Shown: positions 47,421-55,911 of the stretch, piece by piece
How the letters are laid out: each line of letters begins with the position of its first letter
How positions within the stretch are numbered: the stretch's first letter is position 1
DNA from: Candidatus Bathyarchaeum tardum
GTDB taxonomy: Archaea; Thermoproteota; Bathyarchaeia; Bathyarchaeales; Bathyarchaeaceae
Direction of reading: 5' to 3'
Assembly (NCBI GenBank): GCA_029762755.1
Contig: JARVGH010000001.1
Location: 457,598 to 521,597, forward strand
DNA: 64,000 nt
The notes under the pieces: model-generated
The model's database searches: none
What the model saw: the letters and a program-made list of their open reading frames with translations, nothing else
What the model was told of the DNA's origin: nothing
Made by a program: the position numbers and the translations under genes

Positions 47421-48046
47421 TTTTTTTACAATTTTGTTAGAGTTTGATGTTAAATCCGAATACGCTCCTTTTTAGTTTGTTTTCCTATGAGTTTATTGAC
47501 TCGCTGATGCCGCAACTCTGAGAATTTGTTTGTTCGTCCAAAGAACACGGTTAAATTCTTTAACCATTTTGTTTCTTTCTATTTTGATAGTTAACGGTTC
47601 ATTGACCTGCAAAAAATATTATTTTATAAGTGTACTTATTTTAATGCATTTCATCACAATTAAAAGTATTCATTTCATTGGCAATTTGCACGCGGATAGG
47701 TTATTTTCAATTTCAAATTATTTTAACTTTGTTATCAGCTATTTTTAATAGATGCTGGAAAAGTGGGTAAATTGAGTGCATGTAAAAAGCAGTATTCGAA
47801 TGGGATTTGGGATTTTTGCCTAGTGGTTTACATGCACTCATATTCTGAATCCGACTTAAAATAATATAACTCTTCTGAATTCTGAATATTAATAGAACGC
47901 AAATTGGAATTAAAAAGTCTAAAGATAACTTTTTTCGAACAATGAGATGTCTAGTTAGTGATTCTGAATTCATATTTTTTATTCATATTAATTAAATATG
48001 AACAATGCTAAATTCTGACTCCGATTAGAATCGAATTTGGAAGTAT
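47421..48046. other. AT-rich intergenic region with repeated motifs
   Basis: 626 bases between the PadR gene and the TrmB-like gene with no credible reading frame. It contains a 14-bp inverted repeat (see 47773-47840) and several copies of ATTCTGAAT/TTCTGAATTC (47844-47852, 47874-47888, 47961-47969), ending in a variant (TTCTGACTCCGATTAGAATC) close to the TrmB start. These could be operator sites for the flanking regulators. Confidence 0.5.
47773..47840. repeat. 14-bp inverted repeat with 40-base spacer
   Basis: TGAGTGCATGTAAA at 47773-47786 is matched exactly by its reverse complement at 47827-47840. The spacer of 40 bases holds two copies of GGGATTT. If transcribed it would form a long hairpin. 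It may be an operator pair, a small RNA or the remains of a mobile element terminus. No coding sequence lies within it. Confidence 0.5.
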
Positions 48047-48988
48047 TTGATCATGCACCATCCAAGACAATTAAAAGAAACTGAAAAGAAAATTAAATGC
48101 TTAAATTACAATTTTGAAGTCAGCAATAAAGAGAATAAAGTAAAACAAGATATGTCTGAAATAGAAAAGGCCTTCTATCCTTTCGGATTTACCAAAAATG
48201 AAATTAAAGTTTATCTTTGTCTAGCGACCACTGGAGTTTTAAAAGCTTGTGATATTTCAGAAAAGCTTTCTATACACCGCACAGAGACATATAGATTATT
48301 AAAGACCCTCGAGAATCGCGGTCTTTTATCAGTTAAACTTGAAAAACCACTTAAGTTTAAAGCTGTTCCTTTTTCAGAGTCATACGATATTCTAATCAAA
48401 ACTCAAAAACTCAATTTATTATCACTTAAGAATAAAAAAAAGGAATTAATTGAAAAATGGAAAGAAATCCCTAAAATAGTAACAGAATCAAGGGAAACAG
48501 ATGAAGTTTTTCAAGTTATTGAAGGGGATGAACGGATAATTCTGAAAATTAATCAGATTTCCGAAAATGCCCATGGACAAATATTCATTTTAATGCCGGA
48601 TGTTGAGCTTTATAGATTATACCGCTCTCAGTTTATAGAAAATATTGAAAGACATTCAGGTAATAAACTAAAAATTTCTTTAATAACAAACAGTTCATCT
48701 AAGAGTAGAGCGATAGTTGAAAAAATGAACCTCAAAAACGTGAAATTCGTATTTTCTGAGACTCAAGACTTGCCTTCATTCATAATAAAGGACCAAAAAG
48801 AAGTGTTAATGTCAATGGAAAAGTCAAAGATTCAGCAAAACCAAGACAAAGAACAAAATCCAACTTATTTGTTGACCAACTATTACAGCATAATAAAATC
48901 TATGAATTTATTGTTTAATGCAATTTGGACAAGTAATCCTCCAACATCGAGCAATGAATTTCTTAAATTAGGAATAAATTCACTATGA
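48047..48988 (+). CDS. TrmB-family transcriptional regulator
   Basis: A 313-residue protein (TTG at 48047; MSEIEKAFYPFGFTKNEIKV at 48152 is a possible internal start). The DNA-binding part is FGFTKNEIKVYLCLATTGVL, ACDISEKLSIHRTETYRLLK and TLENRGLLSVKLEKPLKFKA. A coiled-coil linker and a C-terminal effector-like domain follow (VFQVIEGDERIILKINQ). TrmB proteins regulate sugar transport and metabolism in many archaea. The effector is unknown and no transporter lies nearby. Confidence 0.88.
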   Translation: MIMHHPRQLKETEKKIKCLNYNFEVSNKENKVKQDMSEIEKAFYPFGFTKNEIKVYLCLATTGVLKACDISEKLSIHRTETYRLLKTLENRGLLSVKLEKPLKFKAVPFSESYDILIKTQKLNLLSLKNKKKELIEKWKEIPKIVTESRETDEVFQVIEGDERIILKINQISENAHGQIFILMPDVELYRLYRSQFIENIERHSGNKLKISLITNSSSKSRAIVEKMNLKNVKFVFSETQDLPSFIIKDQKEVLMSMEKSKIQQNQDKEQNPTYLLTNYYSIIKSMNLLFNAIWTSNPPTSSNEFLKLGINSL

Positions 48989-49427
48989 AAAATTTCTATT
49001 TGTGAATTCAATTACTAGAGATAAAAGTAGGCAATGATTTTACATCGATTCCAAATTAGAATTTTTTTGCTATTGAATAATGAGAAATATTAGATATGAA
49101 TCAAATTAAATTAAGAAGCGTCCTTGTTTTACTATAATTACTCTTGATATGTTTTGATATTTTAAAGTTGATAAGGAATTTTTATTCATTTCATCCCAAA
49201 AATGGACACTAGAAACAATGTAAACAACATCCAACAATAAATTATTAAAAATCATTAATATCAGAAAACGCTTGGACATGTTTACTGGTTTAAAAATTCT
49301 CAAATTAAATTTTTGGAATAATAATATCGTTTTTCAACAAATTACCTTTGTTTTCTCAGAAAAAAGACTAGGTAGTAAACTGTACTAATATGACATTTTT
49401 TGGTTAATTTTGCTCTTAAAGCAAATA
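48989..49427. other. AT-rich intergenic region, nothing recognised
   Basis: Between the convergent TrmB-like and DUF362 genes. A 65-codon minus-strand frame at 49106-49303 lacks a ribosome site and has low-complexity composition, and I do not call it. No RNA gene or repeat was recognised. Confidence 0.55.
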
Positions 49428-50483
49428 TCACGTTGGGTTGAGAAACCGTTTTACTTGATAGTCGTAGATTCTGTAATGCTCTGTTTTGGTTGTTTTGGAT
49501 TTTATCAATTCAAGAGTGGTCATTGGATCTTTATGATGCATTTCGTGTAATTTGTTTCCACAATTACGCTGAAGAAGCTGTATTGAAGCTTCGTCAATTT
49601 TTTGGGCATCATATGCAGCCAAGACTCCAACGTCTGGACATATGGGAAAGCCCTCATCTGTTCCGCCTACGGGCAAACAGTCACATCTAGGGGTAATGTC
49701 CATAAGGACGGTCATGAAAAAGGTGGGTTTGTTTTGGAACTGATTTTTTATTGCGACATAGGTTTCTGCGAAGAGTTCTTCAATTGTTACTTGTTGTGTT
49801 AGGGCTTTAGTGGGGCATTGGCTAACGCAGACTCCACATCCAAAACAGTTGTCATAATTGAACTGTACAAAGGAATCCACAATAGAAACTGCACTTAAGG
49901 GACACAAATTTTCGCAGGTTCCGCAGCCTGTGCATTCACCTCCAAGAGTTGGTTTAGGTTTTTTGTGCAGGTCACGTTTGGTTTGTTTGTTAGTGGCTCC
50001 CATGGCCAAGTTTTTGATGGCTCCCCCAAATGCTAAATCGGGGTGACCTTTGCCGTGGCTTAGTACTAGTATGGCGTCTGCGTCTAGGAGAGGTTTTCCC
50101 ACGTTAATGTGTTCTAGGACTCCCTCGGTTGGAACTTGCACTGATTCATCAGAAATTACAATAGGGCATCCGATTACCTGTTCCGTGAAGCCGTTTCGTC
50201 TAGCAGTATCATAGTAGCCTTCCACAGTGCCTCTGCTTCCATCATACAAGGTTGGAGTATCAAACAAAAACACCTCATTACCCAACCCCTGCAACACCTC
50301 AACCAGCCTCCCAACCAAAGGCGGCCTAACATAATGCAAATTACCAAACTCCCCCATATGCAACTTAACAGCAACCCTACCAACATTCCCTAAAACGTCA
50401 GAAATGCCCATACCATTAACCAAAAAATCATTCAAATCACCAATAATATTGGACTTAAGTAAACCAACAACATCAGTGTCCAT
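49428..50483 (-). CDS. DUF362-domain protein with two [4Fe-4S] ferredoxin motifs
   Basis: A 351-residue protein. The N-terminal two thirds are a DUF362 domain (VAVKLHMGEFGNLHYVRPPL, DAILVLSHGKGHPDLAFGGA, IKNLAMG). Two ferredoxin motifs follow near residues 190-235, CTGCGTCENLC and CFGCGVCVSQC. A further Cys-rich stretch (CDCLPVGGTDEGFPICPD) may bind another metal. Proteins of this type may transfer electrons in maturation pathways; the substrate is unknown. Confidence 0.85.
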   Translation of the reverse strand: MDTDVVGLLKSNIIGDLNDFLVNGMGISDVLGNVGRVAVKLHMGEFGNLHYVRPPLVGRLVEVLQGLGNEVFLFDTPTLYDGSRGTVEGYYDTARRNGFTEQVIGCPIVISDESVQVPTEGVLEHINVGKPLLDADAILVLSHGKGHPDLAFGGAIKNLAMGATNKQTKRDLHKKPKPTLGGECTGCGTCENLCPLSAVSIVDSFVQFNYDNCFGCGVCVSQCPTKALTQQVTIEELFAETYVAIKNQFQNKPTFFMTVLMDITPRCDCLPVGGTDEGFPICPDVGVLAAYDAQKIDEASIQLLQRNCGNKLHEMHHKDPMTTLELIKSKTTKTEHYRIYDYQVKRFLNPT

Positions 50484-50799
50484 GCCAAATCACCGTTAAA
50501 ATAATTCGATCCTAACCTAAAAAACTGATTGATACCTAAATGAGGTATGCAAATTGGCTTTAACCCGATTGGTCAAAATTTCAACTCCATTTTGATCCAT
50601 TGTTCGTACTTCTTATGCATTAGACCCTCCTTCTTGTTTTTTAATGAAGTTTTTCACGCTTTGAGAATATCCAAGTTTGTATTCTTGGCTAACATCTTTA
50701 ACCGTCAAGAATGCCCTTCAAATGTTCTCTCAGAATATCCTTAGATTTAGATTCTATATTAATTTGAAGGTCTTTTTTTTTAAAAAATTGGCAAGTTCA
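50484..50799. other. Intergenic region before the integrated element
   Basis: Chromosomal flank up to the first copy of the 28-bp repeat. No gene or RNA recognised. T-rich DNA at about 50770-50782 and the adjacent AT-rich tract may be the terminator for the tRNA as it stood before integration. Confidence 0.5.
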
Positions 50800-50862
50800 T
50801 TATTGGTGGACGAGGCGGGGTTTGAACCCGCCTTTGTCCTTAGTAATTTTATCTATTGACAT
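50800..50862 (-). pseudogene. N-terminal fragment of split integrase (IntN)
   Basis: ATG at 50862 on the minus strand opens a 20-codon frame (MSIDKITKDKGGFKPRLVHQ) that crosses the 28-bp repeat and stops at 50800. The first ten codons lie inside the element. From codon 11 the frame enters the repeat, where it is identical to the matching repeat beside tRNA-Ala. A purine-rich AAGGA lies about 12 bases upstream of the ATG. The frame fits exactly onto the reading frame of the integrase remnant at the other end, so it is the 5' part of an integrase gene interrupted by integration. Confidence 0.88.
50804..50831. repeat. Element-distal attachment site (28-bp direct repeat, copy 1)
   Basis: Exact copy of 55883-55910. 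It reproduces CCA, the discriminator, one acceptor strand and most of the T arm of tRNA-Ala (minus orientation), then diverges at 50832. It is the displaced original 3' end of the tRNA gene and is not a complete tRNA. Confidence 0.9.
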
Positions 50863-50924
50863 AGGTTAGAATATCCTTCTGAGGTACATTTTAGTTTTTC
50901 CTAAAAAGAATTCAAAATTCGGCG

Positions 50925-51356
50925 CTATAATGGTGAATATTGTTCGGGTCCCTTATAATTTCTATATCTGCCGACTAAATCCCCTAACACAACACCAATA
51001 ACAAAACTTATTCCCAAGGTTATTACGATGACACTGCCTTCATCAAAACCAATTACATAGATTAGATAGCTAACAACACGGGTTGCATACAAGATTATCC
51101 AAATTATCCAACCAAACAAAAAACCAAGCAAACCTCTATACATCATTTTATTTGTTCTCAAAGATGGGGGATTAACTCGAACATAATAGGAAAAACCTAG
51201 AAGAGAATAAGAAAAAATGGTAAGCCAAATCAATCTATCAAGCTGATTTGTTCTAAAAACAAATCTCAAGACCACAATAATTGTAACTAAAACCAATAAT
51301 GACAACCAATAGGGTTTCCACCACTTTGGCATTGTTTTATTATTTTTCTTAGACAT
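50925..51356 (-). CDS. Element-encoded membrane protein
   Basis: A 143-residue protein with about four hydrophobic helices (LSLLVLVTIIVVLRFVF, LTIFSYSLLGFSYYV, GLLGFLFGWIIWIILYA, VIVITLGISFVIGVVLGDLV) and basic ends. No domain recognised. Its position inside the element suggests a role in element maintenance, exclusion or transfer, but nothing in the sequence proves it. Confidence 0.7.
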   Translation of the reverse strand: MSKKNNKTMPKWWKPYWLSLLVLVTIIVVLRFVFRTNQLDRLIWLTIFSYSLLGFSYYVRVNPPSLRTNKMMYRGLLGFLFGWIIWIILYATRVVSYLIYVIGFDEGSVIVITLGISFVIGVVLGDLVGRYRNYKGPEQYSPL

Positions 51357-51513
51357 TGTTTTAATTTATGAGTCATTGATAAATTAATTTTTGGGAAAAT
51401 CCTTGAGTTTGAACTAAGTTGAAGAGTTGCGTGAATTACCTCGATTACCTGTTGTGTAATGCATTATCTTGAGCTATTCCTCTAACTTGTCAAACTTTAA
51501 AATTACCTGAAAA

Positions 51514-51583
51514 GGCTAGGCTTGCCTAGCTCTTTACCCCCTCACGGTCACGACCTAGTGACTACCCTGAAATTCAGAATTTC
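51514..51583. repeat. Cluster of three hairpins, candidate replication origin or terminator
   Basis: Three inverted repeats lie in 70 bases: GCTAGGC-TT-GCCTAGC (51515-51530), GTCAC/GTGAC (51547-51562) and GAAATTC-A-GAATTTC (51569-51583). The last one overlaps the stop codon of the winged-helix gene. Such clustered hairpins fit a rolling-circle double-strand origin serving the Rep at 52143-53339. They may equally be a terminator for the minus-strand gene that ends at 51574. Confidence 0.5.
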
Positions 51584-52086
51584 AATCGTTTTAACATATT
51601 TTTTAAGTTAAACTTGTACATTGTTTCAGTAGCTTGTTCAATTAGCTTAGTCATTTCTTGAAGTTCAATATCATCGACGTTTTTTCCTGTAATTTTAATA
51701 GTTCTCGTTTCATTGAAGGCATTTAGTGTGATTCGATACGGGTTATCGCTATCGTTCGGAAAGGATTTTTCCCAATCCCTAGCAAAATGTTCCAGAAGCG
51801 CCAATTTTCGCCAGTCATCGTCTTGTAATGGAAGTTTTATCACAATTTCTTTTTCTAGAGGTTTGATTGTTGTTTCTCCTGTTTTTGTTTTCCAGAAACC
51901 TTGGTCGCTGTAAACTTTTCCCATAAGTTCAAGTGATGTTAGATATTTGTGGGCGGTGGTTCTGTGCACATCCATTTTATTTCCGATTTCAATGGCTCGT
52001 ATGCCTCCTTTTGCGCTACTTTGTTCGACCAACTTGTAGCAACTGTCTAATTTGTCCATGTTTTGATGTTGTTTTCGCTTTGTCAT
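51574..52086 (-). CDS. Element-encoded winged-helix regulator
   Basis: A 170-residue protein with an N-terminal helix-turn-helix (KGGIRAIEIGNKMDVHRTTA then HKYLTSLELMGKVYSD) of the IclR/MarR-like winged type. The C-terminal part (LPLQDDDWRKLALLEHFARD and later helices) may give dimerisation. It is divergent from the Rep gene with 56 bases between, so it is well placed to repress rep and its own transcription. Confidence 0.75.
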   Translation of the reverse strand: MTKRKQHQNMDKLDSCYKLVEQSSAKGGIRAIEIGNKMDVHRTTAHKYLTSLELMGKVYSDQGFWKTKTGETTIKPLEKEIVIKLPLQDDDWRKLALLEHFARDWEKSFPNDSDNPYRITLNAFNETRTIKITGKNVDDIELQEMTKLIEQATETMYKFNLKNMLKRLKF

Positions 52087-52142
52087 AGTAGCTACACTAC
52101 TGAGAAGTCAGTAAAGTAGCTACTTAATTTTTGTGGTAAAAA

Positions 52143-53339
52143 ATGAAATTAACATCGAAACAAAAAAAGGCTCTGTTTGGTGTAGGTGGGTGTGGCGTCG
52201 CGGAGCCGACAGGCGCCGACGACGACGCTTTCACTGATGAACAGCCAAAAAAAGAAGACATTTTGAAAGGAAAAGGCGAATTAATACCCCTCTTGGATGC
52301 GTTGAATGGTTATGGAGAATACGGCGTTTTCCAGTTGGTTGGTCATGGTAAACGAACTAGTGAGCAGTGTGGAACCTTTTTTCATTTTCAAGGTTGCTTG
52401 CGAACCGATTTACATGCAATTAATACTTTAGACGGTAAAAATTATTCAGGAAAAGTTTTCGTTCGTCGCATCCATCATTGGTGCCATAAACCTTCCTGTC
52501 CTGTTTGTTACAAAAGTGGCTGGGCAGTTCGTCAAGCACACAATATTGATTTGCGTTGTGAAGAAGCATCAAAAAAGTATGGTCAAGTAGAGCACATCAT
52601 TTGTAGTGTTCCCACAAAAGATTATGGTTTAAAGTTTCAATCTTTACGACAAAAAGCTGTTAAGGTTCTAAAGAAGCGGGGAGTTATTGGTGGTTGCCTG
52701 ATTTTTCATGCTTTTCGATATAACATTAAAAAACAATGGTATTGGAGTCCACACTTTCATGTATTAGGCTATATTCTTGGCGGTTATGGTCAATGCAGAC
52801 ACTGTAAACGTAAAGGAAATTGTTTGAAAGGTTGTGGCGGTTTTGATGACCGCAATTATTGGGAAGGCTACATGAAAGACGGTTGGGTTGTCAAGGTCTT
52901 AAGTGAACGTAAGTCTGCTTTTGGAACAGCATGGTATCAACTAAATCATGCAAGTTATGACAAAACAAAGAAACGCTTTCACATATCCACTTGGTTTGGC
53001 GTTTGTAGTTATCGTAAGTTGAAGGTCACCCCTGAAAAACGTAAAGAATTGTGTCCAATTTGCCAACATGAATTGATAGATATCAAATACGTTGGAGAAG
53101 CATGTATAGTCAAAAATAAGGATGACCCAGATTATTGTCGAGATAGTTTTGAAAACTATTTGGATGAAAACGGACACGTTCGCTGGATAGAAGCTCCAAA
53201 ATGGCGAAGAAAAACAAAGGGTATTTCTGAACAAGTGAAAATCAGCATTGATAATCACTCACAGATGAACTTGGACAAAAAAATAGCTCAAGAAACAGCA
53301 GGAGAGGACATAATTGAAAGTTATTTCCCCTCCAATTAA
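52143..53339 (+). CDS. rep: Putative rolling-circle replication initiator (HUH-type Rep)
   Basis: A 398-residue protein. HUH-like metal site in WYWSPHFHVLGYI (His204, His206). Possible nicking tyrosines follow near 260-272 (FGTAWYQLNHASYDK). Zinc-finger-like cysteines occur at 114-122 (CHKPSCPVC), 218-231 (CRHCKRKGNCLKGC) and 304-307 (CPIC). This layout is that of archaeal plasmid and virus Rep proteins. The N-terminus is unusual (KALFGVGGCGVAEPTGADDD). It would nick an origin in the circular form. Transposase of the HUH class is an alternative but no transposon ends are seen. Confidence 0.78.
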   Translation: MKLTSKQKKALFGVGGCGVAEPTGADDDAFTDEQPKKEDILKGKGELIPLLDALNGYGEYGVFQLVGHGKRTSEQCGTFFHFQGCLRTDLHAINTLDGKNYSGKVFVRRIHHWCHKPSCPVCYKSGWAVRQAHNIDLRCEEASKKYGQVEHIICSVPTKDYGLKFQSLRQKAVKVLKKRGVIGGCLIFHAFRYNIKKQWYWSPHFHVLGYILGGYGQCRHCKRKGNCLKGCGGFDDRNYWEGYMKDGWVVKVLSERKSAFGTAWYQLNHASYDKTKKRFHISTWFGVCSYRKLKVTPEKRKELCPICQHELIDIKYVGEACIVKNKDDPDYCRDSFENYLDENGHVRWIEAPKWRRKTKGISEQVKISIDNHSQMNLDKKIAQETAGEDIIESYFPSN

Positions 53340-53493
53340 AACTGGTTCAAAATGCAAATTTTTGCATTGCTCCAAATGCTTTGAGTATATCTGGATAGTC
53401 TTGGAAAACGGACTATCCAGAACCTACAAACCCTACACATACTATTTTGGAGAACCACTATGTTTAGAATGCTATAGAAAGGAAAACGAATAA
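53314..53493 (+). CDS. Element-encoded zinc-ribbon mini-protein
   Basis: A 59-residue frame. TTG at 53314 follows GGAGAGG by about 7 bases and overlaps the end of rep by 26 bases. The Cys pairs are CKFLHCSKC and CLEC (KCFEYIWIVLENG between). It is probably a small zinc-binding protein that is translationally coupled to Rep; a role in replication or copy control is inferred only from position. Confidence 0.65.
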   Translation: MKVISPPIKTGSKCKFLHCSKCFEYIWIVLENGLSRTYKPYTYYFGEPLCLECYRKENE

Positions 53494-53518
53494 CCTACCG
53501 CTATACTAACAAGTTGTT

Positions 53519-54757
53519 TCAACCTGTTTTCTTTCTAAAAAGCAAAACCATCATAGCCAGCATTAGAAATACGGGAAGAATTGTCCATGAAGGAAACTCT
53601 GGAATATTACCCAATTCGTCGGTTTTAACTAACCAAAAATCAGAATCTCCAGCATCAGACCAATAAATTTCTCCAACTAATGTATAGCCTCCATCAGACG
53701 TTTCAATTATGGAATGCACAATTTCACTCTTCAACCCATCATATGTCTGATTCCACTCTTCAGTTCCAAATGAATCCAGTTTAACTAACCAAAAATCAAG
53801 AAAATTAACACCTCCTAATGCGAACCCCTCATCGGAGGTCATAACAACTGAATTGACCTTCCGATTTTCGCTTTCTTCATATGTTTTGTTCCATTCTACA
53901 TTTCCATAAGCATCAGTCTTGATTATCCAAAAAATTGACAATGGAACTGGTGGAGGAAAATTCGCATGTCCACCTATTACATATCCTCCATCAGCTGTCT
54001 CAGCTACAAATTCAGCATCTTCCCAAAATCCATCATAGTCATAAGTTTGACTCCACTGCATAATTCCATTCGTATCAGTTTTAATCAACCAATAGTCATA
54101 ACTCGATGAATTCACAGACCAGACAGTGCCAACTAAAGCGAATCCTCCCTCTGAGGTGGTAATTAATGAAAAAGCTTGATTACTCCCAATTGATTCAAAT
54201 GTTCTAATCCATTCAATTTTACCATACATGTCAGTTTTAATCAAAACCACATCCATGCCTCTTTCAGCATTTATCCAACCAGCAATTGCATAACCCAAAT
54301 CAGATGTCTGAACTATCGAGTTAGGTCGCCCCTTGTCAATCTCTGTGTCATATGTTTGTTTCCATTCCAGTTTTCCTATATTGTTAGTTTTAATGAGCCA
54401 AAAATTTGATGATTCACCTACTATTGCAAAACCCCCATCTGATGTTCTAATGAATGACCCAACGTTATCATATTCCATCAGTTCATATGTTTGATTCCAC
54501 TGCACGCTTCCATTCATGTCAGTTTTTATCATTAAAAAATTCTTATCATATTCTCCGTCATTTATGTCTCGGGTGTAACCACCTATTACGTATCCATTAT
54601 CTGATGTTTCAACAACCCAGTGTGCAACTTCATGTTCTGCGCTTCCATAAGTTTGACTCCACATAACCAACGAAGAAGCAAAAACAGAATTAATAAAAAG
54701 AATACAAACCAAAGCAAACAATGCTATACTAGCAAGAAACCGTTTGTAATATCGCAA
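53519..54757 (-). CDS. Surface-anchored repeat protein with PEF-type C-terminal signal
   Basis: A 412-residue protein with a signal peptide (FLASIALFALVCILFINSVF). The mature part is about seven repeats of roughly 50 residues with the pattern SDGGFAIVG...FWLIKTN...GKLEWKQTYD, which suggests a beta-propeller. The C-terminus is NIPEFPSWTILPVF, then a hydrophobic helix and RKK, the layout of PEF-CTERM-like archaeal anchors. Similar proteins are common in archaeal chromosomes, so it may be cargo picked up by the element. Confidence 0.75.
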   Translation of the reverse strand: MRYYKRFLASIALFALVCILFINSVFASSLVMWSQTYGSAEHEVAHWVVETSDNGYVIGGYTRDINDGEYDKNFLMIKTDMNGSVQWNQTYELMEYDNVGSFIRTSDGGFAIVGESSNFWLIKTNNIGKLEWKQTYDTEIDKGRPNSIVQTSDLGYAIAGWINAERGMDVVLIKTDMYGKIEWIRTFESIGSNQAFSLITTSEGGFALVGTVWSVNSSSYDYWLIKTDTNGIMQWSQTYDYDGFWEDAEFVAETADGGYVIGGHANFPPPVPLSIFWIIKTDAYGNVEWNKTYEESENRKVNSVVMTSDEGFALGGVNFLDFWLVKLDSFGTEEWNQTYDGLKSEIVHSIIETSDGGYTLVGEIYWSDAGDSDFWLVKTDELGNIPEFPSWTILPVFLMLAMMVLLFRKKTG

Positions 54758-54990
54758 TTAAACACCTAATAATACTGTCTCAAGCATTCAATAAAGGGTT
54801 TTTGTCAAGAATCTTTGACTAACTCTGTTGCAAGTTTTTTTGAATACAAGTAGAGAGCAGAGGATTGAGAACGTGGACAAGACAAGAGAATACAAAAACA
54901 AACAATGAGAGACGAGAAAACACGAGACGAGTTAACAGTAGATGAGAACAAATAATGAGAGAAGATTGAACTTTAATCTTAAACTGCAGA
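54758..54990. repeat. Purine-rich direct-repeat region inside the element
   Basis: Two nearly identical 16-bp copies occur at 54897-54912 and 54947-54962 (AACAAACAATGAGAGA versus AACAAATAATGAGAGA), 50 bases apart, and GACGAG recurs between. The spacing and composition resemble iterons, that is, binding sites for a replication or recombination protein. They lie between the surface protein gene and the integrase. Confidence 0.5.
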
Positions 54991-55911
54991 TTATTTTCGT
55001 TTTCGGAATATCTTTACTCCTTCCATTTCTGTCACATATTCATATCCAACATTGATTAGTTTACATGCTTCTTCAACTGTTGTTGCTGTTGCTGTTTCGT
55101 ATTCGTCTTCTGAAAAATTTACTAGGTGAGTGTAGATTAACGTGTTTTGAATGTTTTTGTGTCCTAGCTTTGCTTTCACTAATAGTATCAGTTTTGTTTT
55201 ATGATAAAGCATAGTTGCGAAATAGTGTCGCAAATCATAAAGCCGATATTTTTTCAATTGTGGCTGATGAAGTTTAATTGCTGTTCTATTTCTTACTCGG
55301 CACCAGACATGAGACATTGCTCTAGTTGTAGGGAAAATTATTTCTCTTGTTTTTGTGTTTTTTTCCGATACGTATTTTTTGAGCATTGCTAAAGTTGAGG
55401 GTATAAGTTTTAAACTTCTTGCTGAACCGCCTTTTGCTGTTTCAGGGTAAATTATTCCGTGTTCTAAGTCAATGTTTCTCAAAGTTAATCTATGCAATTC
55501 TATTGGTCTTAATCCTGTGTCGCGTAAAATCGAAAATATCATGGAATATTTTGTGCCTGAATTGGCAATTATCATATTTACTTGTTCAGTTGTTGGAACA
55601 TTTGGCAGTCGTTCATTTCTTTGATAAACTGGTTTTTTCCATTTTAGACCAAAATATTCAACATAATGAATGTAGGAGTTTACGAATGCTTCTTTGTATG
55701 CGTTGCTTACTTCTTTTTGTGAGATGAAAGCTTTTACTAGTTCGGGTTTATCTAAGTTGGTATTTTGTTGCAAATGTCCAAGTTTTTTGGAATATCCTTT
55801 GATTGTCTCTTCTGCGTATCCGTCTTTTTTTAGTTGCCACAGTACTTTGAAGACTTTTTCAGAAATGTTCGGGGTTCGGTTGTGGTGGACGAGGCGGGGT
55901 TTGAACCCGCG
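54991..55911 (-). CDS. int: C-terminal part of split SSV-type tyrosine integrase (IntC)
   Basis: The open frame runs from inside tRNA-Ala to 54991. Catalytic residues (numbered from TTG at 55773) are Arg89 in DTGLRPIELHRL, Lys114, Arg182 in YDLRHYFATMLY, His205 in AKLGHKNIQ and Tyr214 in NTLIYTHL. Upstream of 55773 the frame stays open and encodes a helical arm domain (EKVFKVLWQLKKDGYAEETI) but has no ATG, GTG or TTG, and stops in the tRNA at 55915. Joining it to the piece at 50833-50862 across the 28-bp repeat gives one 316-residue protein. In the integrated state only a truncated protein could be made. Confidence 0.92.
   Translation of the reverse strand, partial: RGFKPRLVHHNRTPNISEKVFKVLWQLKKDGYAEETIKGYSKKLGHLQQNTNLDKPELVKAFISQKEVSNAYKEAFVNSYIHYVEYFGLKWKKPVYQRNERLPNVPTTEQVNMIIANSGTKYSMIFSILRDTGLRPIELHRLTLRNIDLEHGIIYPETAKGGSARSLKLIPSTLAMLKKYVSEKNTKTREIIFPTTRAMSHVWCRVRNRTAIKLHQPQLKKYRLYDLRHYFATMLYHKTKLILLVKAKLGHKNIQNTLIYTHLVNFSEDEYETATATTVEEACKLINVGYEYVTEMEGVKIFRKRK
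55883..55910. repeat. tRNA-proximal attachment site (28-bp direct repeat, copy 2)
   Basis: The tRNA-proximal copy of the 28-bp repeat. It supplies the 3' end of the rebuilt tRNA-Ala gene and codons of the integrase at the same time. Identity with 50804-50831 is complete; the bases on both sides differ. Confidence 0.9.

Larger units (their letters stand above)
50804..55910. mobile_element. Integrated genetic element at tRNA-Ala, SSV-type integrase
   Basis: Bounded by an exact 28-bp direct repeat (50804-50831 and 55883-55910) that corresponds to the tRNA-Ala 3' end plus CCA. Unit length is 5079 bp. Gene order: IntN, membrane protein, hairpin cluster, winged-helix regulator (minus), HUH-type Rep and zinc mini-protein (plus), surface repeat protein (minus), repeat-rich segment, IntC. 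Excision between the repeats would leave one copy in the tRNA and rebuild the integrase in the circle. With a Rep gene and no capsid genes, it reads as an integrated plasmid or a small virus-like replicon. Confidence 0.9.

Noticed and set aside
47773..47840. MITE or insertion sequence from the 14-bp inverted repeat
   Set aside because: No flanking target duplication was seen and no second copy in the window, so it is reported only as an inverted repeat.
49106..49303. 65-codon minus-strand frame
   Set aside because: AT-rich chance frame without ribosome site or domain.
50804..50862. A second tRNA-Ala-like gene near 50.8 kb
   Set aside because: Only the last 28 bases match; there is no D arm, anticodon arm or 5' acceptor strand. 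It is the attachment-site copy left by integration.
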